Shown here piece by piece: positions 8,402 through 18,557 of a stretch of 64,000 nucleotides of DNA (positions are counted from its first letter, which is position 1; every line of letters begins with the position of its first letter). Below the pieces are notes generated by a model. That model was not told the origin of the DNA. It was given only the letters and a program-made list of their open reading frames with translations, and made no database searches. Position numbers and translations under genes: made by a program. The stretch lies in the NCBI RefSeq assembly GCF_002102345.1, contig NZ_LQPP01000026.1, positions 62,001 to 126,000 on the forward strand, written 5' to 3'. The DNA comes from Mycolicibacterium peregrinum. GTDB lineage: Bacteria > Actinomycetota > Actinomycetes > Mycobacteriales > Mycobacteriaceae.

Positions 8402-9279
8402 CCGGCGGCACCGTTGTCGCTCAGTCCCAGTGCCAGCCCGCCCCCGATCAGGCCGATGCCGGCCCATACCGCCGCGGCGGGTAAGGCCCCGGTGACGGGT
8501 ACGCCGATGGCCGCGGCGGCAATGGGCGCCACTCCGGTCAGCAACCCGGCGGCCCCGGCCCCCAGCGTGCGCACGCAGGTGTACCAGAGCACGAACGCGA
8601 CCGCCGTCACGCAGACGGCCAGATAGCCGATCGCCAGGATCTCGCCGATGCTGAAACTGCTTGCCGCTCTCCATCCTTCGGTGGCCAGCGCGAGCGCAGC
8701 GAACATCGCGGCGGCCATCCAGGTGGTGTGCACCGAAACTCCCGCTGGACCGTGTGAACCGAGCACTGGCACGGCCAGCAACGTGAATCCGGCTTCGCAG
8801 ACGAATACCACCGTGGCCCAGAACAATCCGTTTCCGTCCGCCCGCCCCAGTCCTTCCACGACCACCGCCCCGACGCTGACCACGACCGCCGCGCCCAGCA
8901 ACCTGCTGCGCGGTGTGTGGCCTTCCAGCAGTGGCCCCATCGTCGCCAGCGCAACCGGCACGCATGCGACCGCGACCGCCAGCACCGCAGGCTCGGCGTG
9001 GCGTGATCCGTACACCAGGGCCACGTTGAACAGCACCAGGCCGCTCGCGGTCACACTCAGCAGCCACAGCCATTCGGAACCCCTTGGGAGGCGCAATGGT
9101 TGGCCGGTGAGCCTGGCCCACGCGAGCAGCAGCACGCACGCCATGGCGTAGCGCAATGCCTGCGCTGTGTGTAGTGGCGCTTCGGCGAGCACACTCGAAA
9201 CGGCCACGCTGCCACCGACGAAGGTCATGCCGAGTGCGCCGGACAGGCCGGCTCGGGTGGGGCTGGACATGTAACCCAT
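8287..9279 (-). CDS. EamA/DMT-family transporter
   Basis: A 330-aa integral membrane protein with about ten hydrophobic segments in two EamA repeats, typical of drug/metabolite exporters. It starts MGYMSSPTRAGLSGALGMTFVGGSVAV; ATG 9279 or ATG 9270 are both possible and neither has a clear Shine-Dalgarno sequence. The tail after about residue 290 is hydrophilic and Arg/Ser-rich, and is encoded antisense to the last 115 bp of the TetR gene, so the natural C-terminus may have been extended by loss of an earlier stop. It is divergent from a MocR-type regulator, which usually controls such a neighbour. Confidence 0.83.
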   Translation of the reverse strand: MGYMSSPTRAGLSGALGMTFVGGSVAVSSVLAEAPLHTAQALRYAMACVLLLAWARLTGQPLRLPRGSEWLWLLSVTASGLVLFNVALVYGSRHAEPAVLAVAVACVPVALATMGPLLEGHTPRSRLLGAAVVVSVGAVVVEGLGRADGNGLFWATVVFVCEAGFTLLAVPVLGSHGPAGVSVHTTWMAAAMFAALALATEGWRAASSFSIGEILAIGYLAVCVTAVAFVLWYTCVRTLGAGAAGLLTGVAPIAAAAIGVPVTGALPAAAVWAGIGLIGGGLALGLSDNGAAGQAKGPPERMPDMSRCNPNSNRASKSSSRSTGLDARCG

Positions 9280-9292
9280 GCTGACGCCAATA

Positions 9293-9337
9293 TGGTCCAA
9301 CAAGTAGAACCAAGTTTGGACATCTATCGTGGACCAA
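9293..9337. promoter_or_regulatory. Candidate MocR binding sites between DMT transporter and regulator
   Basis: Three variants of one half-site lie in the 49-bp divergent gap and overlapping the regulator start: TGGTCCAA (9293-9300), TTTGGACA (9315-9322) and GTGGACCAA (9329-9337, which contains the regulator's GTG start codon). Repeated half-sites in this position are typical of MocR regulators. Confidence 0.5.
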
Positions 9338-10735
9338 ATTGCGGGCACGGACTTCCTGCAGCTCGACCCGTCGACTGCTCCGGCACGCGGGCTCACCGAC
9401 TGGCTCCCGGATGCCCTGCGCACTGCGATCGCAGACGGGCGGCTGACCCCGGGCACCCGGTTTCCACCCACCAGGGTGTTGGCCGGCGAACTGGCGATAT
9501 CACGCGGGGTGGTCGTCGAGGCCTATCGGCGGCTGGCGGACGAAGGTCTGGTCGGCGGGCACGCGGGTGGCGGCACCCATGTGCTGACGCAGCCGGTCCG
9601 GCCGCCCCGGGCTGAACCCTTGACGTCGCTGGTGGCGCGTCTGCCGAGGCCCCGACTGCCGGTCGGTGAGGGCATCGACCTGTCGCCGGGCGTGCCCGAT
9701 CTGTCGGCATTTCCGCGCAGCACCTGGCTGCGTGCCGAACGCGCGGTGCTGGCCGAGGCGTCTCCCGACGACCTCGGTTACGGCGATCCCCGGGGCCATC
9801 CGCGATTACGGGCCGCACTGGCCCCGTGGCTCGGCCGGACCCGCGGACTGCGCGTCGCTCCCGACGACATCCTGGTGGTCGCCGGCGTTGCCCAGGCCGT
9901 CGCCCTGCTCGCCCAGCAGTTGCGCGGCGAAGGCCTCGACACGATCGCCGTCGAGGATCCCGGTTCGCGCGGGGCCGTCGACGAACTCGAGCACTGGGGT
10001 CTGCACCCGGTGCCCGTCCCCGTCGACGACAACGGAATCCTCGTCACCGAACTCGCCGCCAGCGGCGCACCGACTGTCTTCCTGACCCCGGCGCATCAGT
10101 TCCCGTCGGGCGTGGTGCTGGGCCCGCATCGGCGCCGCGAGCTGCTGGAATGGGACGGCGCACTGATCATCGAGGACGACTACGACGCCGAATACCGTTA
10201 CGACCGGGCACCTGTTCCGGCCATGCACGCGTCAGCGCCCGATCGCATCGCCTATGCCGGGAGCACCTCGAAGAGCCTGGCGCCCGCGCTGCGGCTGGGT
10301 TGGGTGATCGCACCCCCGCGACGCCATCCCGAGCTGGTGGCGGCCAAACATGCCACCGACCTCGGCAGCCCGACCGTGCCGCAACTGGTGCTCGCGCGAT
10401 TACTCGAATCAGGTGAGTACGACCGGCACGTCCGGCTGGTGCGCACGCGGCACCGGGCACGGCGCGACGCACTGCTGGACGCGGTGACCGCGGCGATGCC
10501 CGCCGCGAGGGTGAGCGGTGTCGCCGCGGGCCTGCACCTGCTCGTCACGTTGCCCGACGACGTCGATGATGTGGCGCTGGCCGACGATCTGCGTGACGCG
10601 GGTGTCCTCGTGCATCCCGTGTCGTGGCACCGGCGGCTGCCCGGACCGCCCGGCCTGGTTCTCGGTTACGCGTCGCATCCACCCGACCGGTTGCGCGAAG
10701 CGGCAGCCACGATCGCGCGGATCACGCGAAAGTGA
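9329..10735 (+). CDS. MocR/PdxR-type regulator (GntR helix-turn-helix fused to aminotransferase domain)
   Basis: A 468-aa protein with an N-terminal GntR winged helix (TRFPPTRVLAGELAISRGVVVEAYRRLADEGLV, about residues 45-80) and a long class-I aminotransferase-like domain. The PLP lysine is in YAGSTSKSLAPALRLGW and the aspartate/tyrosine region in IIEDDYDAEYRYD. MocR proteins use PLP or a PLP adduct as effector and control vitamin B6, amino acid or transport genes. The closest target is the divergent DMT transporter. The start is a GTG at 9329. No pdxS/pdxT genes are in the window, so a B6 role is not supported by context. Confidence 0.9.
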   Translation: MDQIAGTDFLQLDPSTAPARGLTDWLPDALRTAIADGRLTPGTRFPPTRVLAGELAISRGVVVEAYRRLADEGLVGGHAGGGTHVLTQPVRPPRAEPLTSLVARLPRPRLPVGEGIDLSPGVPDLSAFPRSTWLRAERAVLAEASPDDLGYGDPRGHPRLRAALAPWLGRTRGLRVAPDDILVVAGVAQAVALLAQQLRGEGLDTIAVEDPGSRGAVDELEHWGLHPVPVPVDDNGILVTELAASGAPTVFLTPAHQFPSGVVLGPHRRRELLEWDGALIIEDDYDAEYRYDRAPVPAMHASAPDRIAYAGSTSKSLAPALRLGWVIAPPRRHPELVAAKHATDLGSPTVPQLVLARLLESGEYDRHVRLVRTRHRARRDALLDAVTAAMPAARVSGVAAGLHLLVTLPDDVDDVALADDLRDAGVLVHPVSWHRRLPGPPGLVLGYASHPPDRLREAAATIARITRK

Positions 10736-10771
10736 CGCGGCGGTCGCTGCCGAGGCTCGGTAGCAGCCGTG

Positions 10772-10790
10772 GCGTCACATTCGGTGACGC
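10772..10790. other. Small inverted repeat upstream of nnr
   Basis: GCGTCAC - 5 bases - GTGACGC forms a 7-bp perfect stem in the 124-bp gap between the MocR gene and nnr. There is no T-run, so it is not a clear terminator; it could be a protein site. Confidence 0.4.
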
Positions 10791-10859
10791 TCGACAGCAA
10801 ACACACGTAACCTGTTGGCGCGCGGCAAAGTCGACGGCACATCGAGCGGAGCGGAGCGG

Positions 10860-12272
10860 ATGCGGTACTACTACTCGGCCGATGCGATCCGTGCCGCCGA
10901 AGCGCCGCTACTGGCATCGCTGCCCGACGGGGTGCTGATGGGCCGCGCCGCCTATGGGCTGGCGACGGCGATCGCGACCGAGTTGAAGCTGCGCACCGGT
11001 GGTGTCGCCGGCCGACGGATCTGCGCGGTGGTCGGCTCCGGTGACAACGGTGGTGACGCCCTGTGGGCGGCGACGTTCCTGCGCCGACGCGGAGCCGCTG
11101 CCGATGCGGTCCTGCTCAATCCCGAGAAGGCTCACGCCAAAGGTCTGGCGGCGTTCCGGCGCGCCGGGGGACGGGTGGTGTCCGGAATCTCTGCGGCAAC
11201 CGATCTGGTGATCGACGGCGTTGTCGGCATCTCGGGGCGCGGCCCGCTGCGCGCCAACGCCGCGGCGGTGTTCGAAGCCAACACCGCCCCTGTGGTCGCC
11301 GTCGACCTCCCCAGCGGCCTCGACGTACAGACCGGCGCCGCCGACGGCCCCCATGTGCATGCCGTCCTGACCGTCACGTTCGGCGCCCTCAAACCCGTAC
11401 ACGCACTGGGTGAGTGCGGCCGCGTCGAACTCGTCGACATCGGTCTGGATCTGGCGCCCACCGATCTGGCCGGCCTGGAGGCAGCCGACGTCCGGGAGCT
11501 CTGGCCGATACCGGGACCACACGACGACAAGTACACCCAAGGGGTGACGGGTGTGGTGTCCGGCTCGGCGACCTACCCCGGTGCGGCGGTGTTGAGCACC
11601 GGCGCCGCGGTGGCCGCCACCTCCGGCATGGTCCGGTATGCGGGAAGCGCCGGACCGCAGGTGCTTTCACACTGGCCCGAGGTGATCGCCGCACCCAGTC
11701 CGCAGGAGGCGGGGCGGGTCCAGGCCTGGGTGGTCGGACCCGGGTTCGGCACCGATGACACGGCCGAGTCCGCGCTGCGCTTCGCGCTCGAAACCGATCT
11801 GCCGGTGATCGTCGACGCCGACGGTCTCACCCTGCTCGCCGCCGACCCCGGCCTGCTCGCCGGACGCACCGCACCGACCGTGCTCACCCCGCATGCCGGT
11901 GAATTCGAGCGGCTCGCAGGAGATCCCCCGGGCGCTGACCGCGTCGCCGCCGCGCGCGGTCTGGCCGAGCGACTAGGTGTCACTGTGCTGCTCAAAGGCA
12001 ACGTCACCGTCATCGCCGAACCCGGGCACACCACGTATCTCAACCCCGCGGGCCAATCATGGGCTGCCACAGCCGGTTCCGGAGATGTGCTGTCCGGGAT
12101 CATCGGATCCCTGCTGGCCGCCGGACTGTCACCCGGAGAAGCCGCGGCTGCGGCCGCCTTCGTCCATGCCCGCGCCGCCAACTTGTCGGCGGCCGATCCC
12201 GGTCCCAACCCGGCGCCGACCTCGGCGTCACGCATCCTCGCTCATATCCGCGCGGCAATCGCCACGCTGTAG
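10860..12272 (+). CDS. nnr: Bifunctional NAD(P)H-hydrate epimerase / ADP-dependent NAD(P)H-hydrate dehydratase
   Basis: A 470-aa metabolite-repair enzyme that converts damaged hydrated NAD(P)H back to NAD(P)H. The N-terminal YjeF_N epimerase domain (about 1-210) carries VVGSGDNGGDALWAA; the C-terminal ribokinase-like dehydratase domain carries VLTPHAGEFERLAG and the anion-hole/catalytic GSGDVLSGIIGSLLAAG. The ATG at 10860, preceded by GGAG, gives the normal start MRYYYSADAIRAAE. It is followed after 15 bp by gadB, as in M. tuberculosis (Rv3433c-Rv3432c, from memory), so they are likely co-transcribed. Confidence 0.93.
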   Translation: MRYYYSADAIRAAEAPLLASLPDGVLMGRAAYGLATAIATELKLRTGGVAGRRICAVVGSGDNGGDALWAATFLRRRGAAADAVLLNPEKAHAKGLAAFRRAGGRVVSGISAATDLVIDGVVGISGRGPLRANAAAVFEANTAPVVAVDLPSGLDVQTGAADGPHVHAVLTVTFGALKPVHALGECGRVELVDIGLDLAPTDLAGLEAADVRELWPIPGPHDDKYTQGVTGVVSGSATYPGAAVLSTGAAVAATSGMVRYAGSAGPQVLSHWPEVIAAPSPQEAGRVQAWVVGPGFGTDDTAESALRFALETDLPVIVDADGLTLLAADPGLLAGRTAPTVLTPHAGEFERLAGDPPGADRVAAARGLAERLGVTVLLKGNVTVIAEPGHTTYLNPAGQSWAATAGSGDVLSGIIGSLLAAGLSPGEAAAAAAFVHARAANLSAADPGPNPAPTSASRILAHIRAAIATL

Positions 12273-12287
12273 AAGAAAAGGAACTCC

Positions 12288-13670
12288 ATGCCGCACAAGC
12301 ACCATCGCGCCCCGCACATCTCGCCCGCCTACACCGGCAGATTGGCGATGGCACCGGTTCCCTCACTCCGCCTGCCCGACGATGCGATGGAACCCGGTGC
12401 GGCGTACCGCTTCATCCACGACGAGCTCATGCTCGACGGCAGCTCACGGTTGAATCTCGCGACGTTCGTCACCACGTGGATGGACCCAGAGGCCGAGAAG
12501 CTCATGGCCGAGACATTCGACAAGAACATGATCGACAAGGACGAGTACCCGGCCACCGCGGCGATCGAGGCGCGCTGCGTGAGCATGGTCGCCGACCTGT
12601 TCCATGCCGAAGGTCTGAGCGACGACGACGCTTCGGCCGCATGTGGAGTCTCGACGATCGGTTCCAGTGAGGCAGTGATGCTGGGCGGCCTGGCCATGAA
12701 ATGGCGGTGGCGCGAGAAGGTGGGGAAGGATTGGAAGGGGCGCACCCCCAACCTCGTGATGGGTTCCAACGTCCAGGTGGTGTGGGAGAAGTTCTGCCGG
12801 TACTTCGACGTCGAACCGCGTTACCTGCCCATGGAGAACGGGCGCTACGTGATCACCCCCGAGCAGGTGCTCGACGCGGTCGACGAGGACACCATCGGTG
12901 TCGTCGCGATCCTTGGCACCACCTACACCGGGGAGCTGGAGCCGATCGCGGAGATCTGCGCGGCCCTGGACCAGCTCTCGCAAGACAAGGGCCTTGACAT
13001 CCCTGTGCACGTCGACGCCGCCAGCGGCGGATTCGTCGTCCCGTTCCTGCACCCCGACCTGGAGTGGGATTTCCGGTTGCCGCGCGTGGTGTCGATCAAC
13101 GTCAGCGGTCACAAGTACGGGCTGACCTACCCCGGCATCGGCTTCGTGGTGTGGCGCAGCAAGGAGTACCTGCCCGAGGACCTGGTGTTCCGGGTCAACT
13201 ACCTCGGTGGGGACATGCCGACCTTCACCCTGAACTTCTCCCGGCCCGGCAACCAGGTGGTGGGTCAGTACTACAACTTCCTGCGGCTGGGTCGGGCCGG
13301 ATACACCCAGGTGATGCAGTGTCTGTCGCAGACGGCGCGCTGGCTGGGGGACGAGCTGCGCGACAGTGAGCACTTCGAGTTGATCACCGATGGTTCGGCC
13401 ATTCCCGTGGTCAGCTTCCGGCTCAAGGGAAAGCCGGGCTACACCGAGTTCGACGTGTCGGAGGGTTTGCGCTCCTTCGGCTGGCAGGTGCCGGCCTACA
13501 CCATGCCCGAGGGAGCCACGGATGTCGTGGTGCTGCGGGTGGTCGTGCGCGAGGGGTTCTCGGCCGATCTGGCCCGGGCGCTCAAGGAGGACACCATCAC
13601 GGTGCTAGGGCGACTCGACGCGCTCAAGCCGCGTGGGGCGTTCAACGACCTGCAGCCGTTTGCGCACTAG
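12288..13670 (+). CDS. gadB: Glutamate decarboxylase
   Basis: A 460-aa PLP enzyme that converts glutamate to GABA and CO2, consuming a proton and thus linked to acid tolerance and the GABA route. PLP lysine K276 is in VSGHKYGLTYPGIG; the substrate/cofactor blocks PATAAIEARCVSMVADLFHA and HVDAASGGFVVPF are those of the bacterial GadA/B group. Full length for the family (460-466 aa). An AAAAGG ribosome site precedes the ATG at 12288. No glutamate/GABA antiporter is adjacent. Confidence 0.95.
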   Translation: MPHKHHRAPHISPAYTGRLAMAPVPSLRLPDDAMEPGAAYRFIHDELMLDGSSRLNLATFVTTWMDPEAEKLMAETFDKNMIDKDEYPATAAIEARCVSMVADLFHAEGLSDDDASAACGVSTIGSSEAVMLGGLAMKWRWREKVGKDWKGRTPNLVMGSNVQVVWEKFCRYFDVEPRYLPMENGRYVITPEQVLDAVDEDTIGVVAILGTTYTGELEPIAEICAALDQLSQDKGLDIPVHVDAASGGFVVPFLHPDLEWDFRLPRVVSINVSGHKYGLTYPGIGFVVWRSKEYLPEDLVFRVNYLGGDMPTFTLNFSRPGNQVVGQYYNFLRLGRAGYTQVMQCLSQTARWLGDELRDSEHFELITDGSAIPVVSFRLKGKPGYTEFDVSEGLRSFGWQVPAYTMPEGATDVVVLRVVVREGFSADLARALKEDTITVLGRLDALKPRGAFNDLQPFAH

Positions 13671-13739
13671 ATGGGCCGGGCCGGTCCGCTGATCAGGCCG
13701 GATTTGTGCCTCTGGGACAATGGTCGGCGGTGATATGAC

Positions 13740-14909
13740 ATGCAGACGACCGAACTCGCGACCTCGTTGACCCCGCACGCATCGCCGCAGGCGGTGGTGG
13801 ACCTCGGCGCGATCGACCACAACGTCCGCCTGCTGCGTGAACATGCCGGCGCCGCCCGGGTGATGGCTGTGGTCAAAGCCGACGGTTACGGTCACGGCGC
13901 CGTCGAGGTGGGCAAGGCCGCGTTGGCCGCCGGGGCCGCCGAACTCGGGGTGGTGACCATCGCCGAAGCGGTCGCGCTGCGGGCCGGCGGGATCACCGCT
14001 CCGGTGCTGTGCTGGCTACACCCGCCCGGCACCGACTTCACGCCGGCACTGGAAAACGATGTGCAGGTCGCGGTGTCCTCGGTGCGCCAGCTCGACGACT
14101 TGCTGGCCGCCGTGCACCAGACCGGCCGCGCCGCGACGGTCACGGTGAAGGTGGACACCGGCTTGAGCCGCAACGGCGTCAGCCCGGCAGATTTCCCCGC
14201 GATGATCGCCGCGCTGGCCCGGGCTCAGGCCGACGGCGCGGTCCGGGTGCGCGGCATCATGAGTCATCTGGTGCACGGCGACGAGCCCGACAACCCGTTC
14301 AACGAGCTGCAGGGCAAACGCCTGACCGCGATGCGCGAGCAGGCCGCCGAACAGGGCGTGGTGTTCGAGGTGGCCCACATCGCGAATTCGCCCGCAGCCA
14401 TGACCCGGCCGGATCTGGCGTTCGACATGGTGCGACCCGGTATCGCGGTCTACGGGCTGAGCCCGATCCCAGAGCGCGGCGATATGGGTCTGATTCCCGC
14501 CATGACATTGAAATGCCCTGTAGCGCTGGTCCGTTCGGTGCACGCTGGCGACGGGGTGTCCTACGGTCACCGGTGGATCGCCGACCGGGACACCATGCTG
14601 GCGCTGCTGCCGGTGGGCTACGCCGACGGCATCTTCCGCTCGTTGAGCGGAAGAATCGAGGTGCTGATCAAGGGCAGGCGCCGCCCGGCTGTCGGGCGGA
14701 TCTGCATGGATCAGTTCGTCGTCGACCTCGGCCCAGATGCCACCGACGTCGCCGAAGGGGACGACGCCATCCTGTTCGGTCCCGGGACCCAGGGCGAACA
14801 GACCGCCCAGCACTGGGCCGAACTGCTCGGCACCATCAACTACGAGGTGGCCACGAGTCCGCGTGGCCGGATCACTCGCACCTATCTGCAGGCAGGTCGC
14901 GAGCGTTGA
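13740..14909 (+). CDS. alr: Alanine racemase
   Basis: A 389-aa PLP-dependent racemase that supplies D-alanine for peptidoglycan; in mycobacteria it is the target of D-cycloserine. PLP lysine K46 is in [12 protein letters not shown], and the second-base tyrosine region is GVSYGHRW. The C-terminal beta domain with [13 protein letters not shown] is complete. The next gene starts with a TTG that overlaps the alr stop codon, so it opens an operon running through the tsa genes to at least 19.0 kb. Confidence 0.96.
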   Translation: MQTTELATSLTPHASPQAVVDLGAIDHNVRLLREHAGAARVMAVVKADGYGHGAVEVGKAALAAGAAELGVVTIAEAVALRAGGITAPVLCWLHPPGTDFTPALENDVQVAVSSVRQLDDLLAAVHQTGRAATVTVKVDTGLSRNGVSPADFPAMIAALARAQADGAVRVRGIMSHLVHGDEPDNPFNELQGKRLTAMREQAAEQGVVFEVAHIANSPAAMTRPDLAFDMVRPGIAVYGLSPIPERGDMGLIPAMTLKCPVALVRSVHAGDGVSYGHRWIADRDTMLALLPVGYADGIFRSLSGRIEVLIKGRRRPAVGRICMDQFVVDLGPDATDVAEGDDAILFGPGTQGEQTAQHWAELLGTINYEVATSPRGRITRTYLQAGRER

Positions 14910-15994
14910 GTCGCAATGCTCAGTGGCTGGCCGGTGCCGCCGGGCTCACCGCCGTGGGCACGGTGGCGGGCAGGTCGGTGGCGCGGTCCCTGACCCGGCG
15001 CAGCACCGGCGAGGATCCCTACCTGGGTGAAGATTTCGAGCGTCTGGACGCAGACCGAAGTTCCGTGGTCACGACGGCTGACGGGGTGCCGCTGGCCGTG
15101 CGCGAGGTCGGTCCCAACGACGCGCCGCTGACCGTCGTGTTCGCCCACGGATTCTGTTTGCGCATGGGCGCCTTCTACTTTCAGCGCACCCGGCTGGCCG
15201 AACAGTGGGGCCCGCAGGTGCGGATGGTGTTCTACGACCAGCGCGGCCATGGTCAGTCGGGGACGGCCCCGCCGGACACCTACACCGTCGAACAACTCGG
15301 ACGCGATCTGGAAGCCGTTCTGGCCGTGACGGTCCCACGTGGACCCGCGGTGCTCGTCGGCCATTCGATGGGCGGCATGACAGTCCTCTCCCATGCCCGG
15401 CAATTTCCGCACCGCTACCCGAAACAGATCGTCGGCGCCGCGGTGATCTCCTCGGCCGTCGAAGGCGTGGCGCGCTCTCCGCTGGGGGAGATCTTGCGGA
15501 ACCCGGCGCTGGAGGCGGTGCGGTTCCTGGCCCGCTATGCCCCCGGTACTGTGCACCGCACCCGCGGCGCGGCCCGGTCGGTGATCGGGCCGATCCTGCG
15601 CGCCGCGTCCTACGGCGACGAGTCGGTCAGCCCCAGCGTGGTCGAGTTCTCCCAGCGGATGATGCACGGCACGTCGATCACCACGCTGGTCGAATTCCTG
15701 CACGCCCTCGAGGTCCACGACGAGGCCGGCGCACTACGGGTACTGGCCAAGGTGCCGACACTCATCGCCTGCGGTGACCGGGACCTGCTCACCCCGATGG
15801 AATACTCAAAGGCCATGGCCGCACAGCTACCCCGTTCCGAACTGGTGATCGTCGGGGGAGCCGGCCATCTGGTCCAGCTTGAGGAGCCCGTGGTGATCGA
15901 CGACGCACTGGTCCGTCTGGTGGAGCGGGCTACGCCCTCCAAACTCGTCACGCTTTCCCGCCGGGTCCGCGATCGGGTCCGGTTCCGTGGCTGA
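14906..15994 (+). CDS. Alpha/beta hydrolase encoded between alr and tsaE
   Basis: A 362-aa alpha/beta hydrolase with the nucleophile in LVGHSMGGM, an oxyanion HG in [10 protein letters not shown], an acid in [10 protein letters not shown] and histidine in [12 protein letters not shown], so the triad is complete. Residues 1-35 are weakly hydrophobic and may anchor it. The TTG start at 14906 overlaps the alr stop; this was chosen because no later start gives a full N-terminus and the overlap fits the tightly packed operon. A hydrolase at this place between alr and tsaE is conserved in mycobacteria as far as I recall; its substrate is unknown. Confidence 0.85.
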   Translation: MSRNAQWLAGAAGLTAVGTVAGRSVARSLTRRSTGEDPYLGEDFERLDADRSSVVTTADGVPLAVREVGPNDAPLTVVFAHGFCLRMGAFYFQRTRLAEQWGPQVRMVFYDQRGHGQSGTAPPDTYTVEQLGRDLEAVLAVTVPRGPAVLVGHSMGGMTVLSHARQFPHRYPKQIVGAAVISSAVEGVARSPLGEILRNPALEAVRFLARYAPGTVHRTRGAARSVIGPILRAASYGDESVSPSVVEFSQRMMHGTSITTLVEFLHALEVHDEAGALRVLAKVPTLIACGDRDLLTPMEYSKAMAAQLPRSELVIVGGAGHLVQLEEPVVIDDALVRLVERATPSKLVTLSRRVRDRVRFRG

Positions 15995-16454
15995 GCGCAG
16001 CGCCGGCACGGCCGAGCTCGCCACCACCGAGGACACCATCGCCTTGGGCGCGACACTGGGCGCGGGGCTCAAAGCCGGTGACGTGGTGGTGTTGTCGGGT
16101 CCGCTGGGCGCGGGCAAGACGGTGATGGCCAAGGGCATCGCGGCCGCGATGGACGTGGACGGGCCGGTGGTCTCCCCGACGTACGTGCTGGCGCGGGTGC
16201 ATCCCGCCCGGCAGGCCGGCCGACCGGCGATGGTGCATGTGGACATGTACCGGCTGCTCGACCATCCCGGCGTCGACCTGTTGGGGGAGCTCGATGCGCT
16301 CGACCTCGACACCGATCTCGACGACGCCGTAGTGGTGGTCGAGTGGGGCGAGGGCCTAGCCGAACGGCTCTCCGATCATCACCTGGACATCCGCATCGAG
16401 CGCGACACCGACACCGAGACGCGCACGGTGATCTGGCAGTGGAGCGCCCCATGA
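15987..16454 (+). CDS. tsaE: tRNA threonylcarbamoyladenosine biosynthesis ATPase TsaE
   Basis: A 155-aa P-loop ATPase of the t6A complex, which modifies A37 of ANN-reading tRNAs; TsaE works with TsaB and TsaD encoded just downstream. Walker A is GPLGAGKT (residues 38-45), and the family blocks SPTYVLARVH and VHVDMYRL follow; the acidic VVVEWGEG is near the C-terminus. GTG start at 15987, overlapping the previous gene by 8 bp; its end overlaps tsaB by 4 bp. Confidence 0.95.
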   Translation: MAERSAGTAELATTEDTIALGATLGAGLKAGDVVVLSGPLGAGKTVMAKGIAAAMDVDGPVVSPTYVLARVHPARQAGRPAMVHVDMYRLLDHPGVDLLGELDALDLDTDLDDAVVVVEWGEGLAERLSDHHLDIRIERDTDTETRTVIWQWSAP

Positions 16455-17080
16455 ACATCTTGACCATCGACACCGCGACCCCGGCGGTCACCGCCGGCGT
16501 GGTCCACCGCGCCGAGGACGGCGCCGTGCGTACCCTCGCCGAACGGGTGACGTTGGATGCCCGGGCCCACGCCGAGCAGCTCACGCCCAACGTGCTCGGT
16601 GCCGTGTCCGATGCCGGTATCACTGTCGCGGAGCTCGACGCGGTCGTCGTCGGCTGCGGTCCGGGCCCCTTCACCGGGCTGCGGGTGGGGATGGCCAGTG
16701 CTGCGGCCTTCGGCCACGCGCTCGGCGTTCCGGTGCACGGCGTGTGCAGTCTGGACGCCATCGGTGTCCACACCGACGGCGACGTGCTGGTGGTCACCGA
16801 TGCGCGGCGGCGCGAGGTGTACTGGGCGCGCTACCGCGACGGAGTTCGGATCGACGGGCCTGCCGTCAACGCACCTGCCGATGTGGCACCGGAGCCCTCG
16901 GCCGCGGTAGCCGGTTCACCCGATCACGCGGCCCTGTTCGCGCTGCCCCGGCTCGACGTGGTGTACCCGACGCCGGCGGGCCTGGTGCTCGCGGTCGGCG
17001 ACTGGGACGCCGCGCAGCCTCTGGTGCCGTTGTACCTGCGCCGGCCCGATGCGAAACCCGCTGCGGCGGTGCGGAAGTGA
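16451..17080 (+). CDS. tsaB: tRNA threonylcarbamoyladenosine biosynthesis protein TsaB
   Basis: A 209-aa actin-fold protein, the partner and scaffold of TsaD in t6A synthesis. It begins [18 protein letters not shown] and contains the signature [23 protein letters not shown] at 16451 overlaps the tsaE stop (ATGA). The C-terminal part is shorter and more variable, as usual for TsaB. Confidence 0.94.
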   Translation: MNILTIDTATPAVTAGVVHRAEDGAVRTLAERVTLDARAHAEQLTPNVLGAVSDAGITVAELDAVVVGCGPGPFTGLRVGMASAAAFGHALGVPVHGVCSLDAIGVHTDGDVLVVTDARRREVYWARYRDGVRIDGPAVNAPADVAPEPSAAVAGSPDHAALFALPRLDVVYPTPAGLVLAVGDWDAAQPLVPLYLRRPDAKPAAAVRK

Positions 17081-17538
17081 CCGTGTTCGACGCACTGACC
17101 CGGGCCGACGCCACGCGGTGCGCCGAGCTGGAAGCCAAGCTGTTCGCCGGCGACGACCCGTGGCCGGCCCGGGCGTTCCTGGCCGAACTCGACGCCAAGC
17201 ACAATCGCTACATCGCGGCCCGCAGCGACGGCGTTCTGGTCGGCTATGCCGGCATCTCCCGGCTGGGCCGAATGCGCCCGTACGAGTACGAGATCCACAC
17301 CATCGGTGTCGATCCCGAGTTCCAGGGGCAGGGGATCGGGCGCAGGCTGCTCGACGACCTGCTCGACTACGCCTCGGGCGGAACGGTTTTCCTGGAGGTC
17401 CGCACCGACAACGAGCCGGCCATCGCGCTGTACGAGAGCGTCGGATTCGTCAACATCGGCCTGCGCAAGCGGTACTACCGCGCCAGCGGCGCCGATGCCT
17501 ACACCATGCAACGCCTTCCCCAAGGGGGCCCGACGTGA
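17077..17538 (+). CDS. rimI: Ribosomal-protein-alanine N-acetyltransferase
   Basis: A 153-aa GNAT acetyltransferase. The acetyl-CoA P-loop motif is [16 protein letters not shown] (Q-x-x-G-x-G), followed by [20 protein letters not shown] and the RimI-type RKRYYR end. RimI acetylates the N-terminal alanine of ribosomal protein S18 and, in mycobacteria, other N-termini. GTG start at 17077 overlaps tsaB by 4 bp and the end overlaps tsaD by 4 bp, the usual tsaB-rimI-tsaD order. Confidence 0.93.
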   Translation: MTVFDALTRADATRCAELEAKLFAGDDPWPARAFLAELDAKHNRYIAARSDGVLVGYAGISRLGRMRPYEYEIHTIGVDPEFQGQGIGRRLLDDLLDYASGGTVFLEVRTDNEPAIALYESVGFVNIGLRKRYYRASGADAYTMQRLPQGGPT

Positions 17539-18557
17539 TCATCCTGGCCATCGAAAGCTCCTGTGACGAAACAGGAGTCGGCATCGCCGATCTTGCCGCA
17601 GACGGCACCGTCAAGCTTCTCGCCGACGAGGTCGCCTCCAGCGTCGACGAGCACGCCCGCTTCGGCGGCGTCGTTCCCGAGATCGCCTCGCGTGCGCACC
17701 TGGAAGCGCTCGGGCCGACCATGCGCCGGGCGCTGGACGCCGCAGGCGTCGAGCGGCCCGACGTCGTCGCCGCGACCATCGGCCCCGGTCTGGCCGGGGC
17801 ACTGCTGGTCGGGGTGGCCGCCGCCAAGGCGTACGCGGCCGGCTGGAACGTTCCCTTCTACGGGGTCAATCACCTCGGCGGTCACCTGGCCGCCGATGTG
17901 TACGACCACGGACCGCTGCCCGAAAGTGTCGGCCTGCTGGTCTCGGGCGGGCACACCCATCTGCTGCATGTCCGGTCGCTCGGGCAGCCGATCGTCGAGT
18001 TGGGCAGCACCGTCGACGATGCCGCCGGTGAGGCGTACGACAAGGTGGCCCGGCTGCTCGGACTGGGCTATCCGGGTGGACGGGTACTCGACGAGCTGGC
18101 CCGCACCGGCGACCGTGACGCCATCGTCTTCCCCCGTGGCATGACCGGGCCGCGCGACGACCCGTACGTGTTCAGCTTCTCGGGGCTGAAGACCGCGGTC
18201 GCCCGCTACGTGGAGGCGCACCCGGAGGCCTCCCAGGCCGATGTGGCTGCCGGCTTCCAGGAGGCGGTCGCCGACGTGCTGACCGCCAAGGCCGTCCGCG
18301 CCGCCACCGATCTCGGGGTATCCACCCTGCTCATCGCGGGCGGGGTGGCAGCCAACTCACGGCTGCGTGAACTCGCCGAGGAACGCTGCGCCGCAGCGGG
18401 TCTGACGCTGCGGGTGCCGCGGCCTCGGTTGTGCACCGACAATGGCGCGATGATCGCCTCGTTCGCGGCACATCTGATCGCGGCCGGCGCGGAACCGTCG
18501 CCGCTTGATGCGGCCAGTGATCCCGGTCTACCGGTGGTGAAGGGACAGGTGGCATGA
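17535..18557 (+). CDS. tsaD: tRNA N6-adenosine threonylcarbamoyltransferase TsaD
   Basis: A 340-aa ASKHA-fold metalloenzyme that transfers the threonylcarbamoyl group onto A37 of tRNA. It begins [16 protein letters not shown]; the metal-binding histidines are in [12 protein letters not shown]; the C-terminal block is [13 protein letters not shown] and CTDNGAMIA. The start is GTG at 17535 (GTGATCATC), overlapping rimI. Full family length. The next gene overlaps by ATGA at 18554. Confidence 0.96.
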   Translation: MIILAIESSCDETGVGIADLAADGTVKLLADEVASSVDEHARFGGVVPEIASRAHLEALGPTMRRALDAAGVERPDVVAATIGPGLAGALLVGVAAAKAYAAGWNVPFYGVNHLGGHLAADVYDHGPLPESVGLLVSGGHTHLLHVRSLGQPIVELGSTVDDAAGEAYDKVARLLGLGYPGGRVLDELARTGDRDAIVFPRGMTGPRDDPYVFSFSGLKTAVARYVEAHPEASQADVAAGFQEAVADVLTAKAVRAATDLGVSTLLIAGGVAANSRLRELAEERCAAAGLTLRVPRPRLCTDNGAMIASFAAHLIAAGAEPSPLDAASDPGLPVVKGQVA

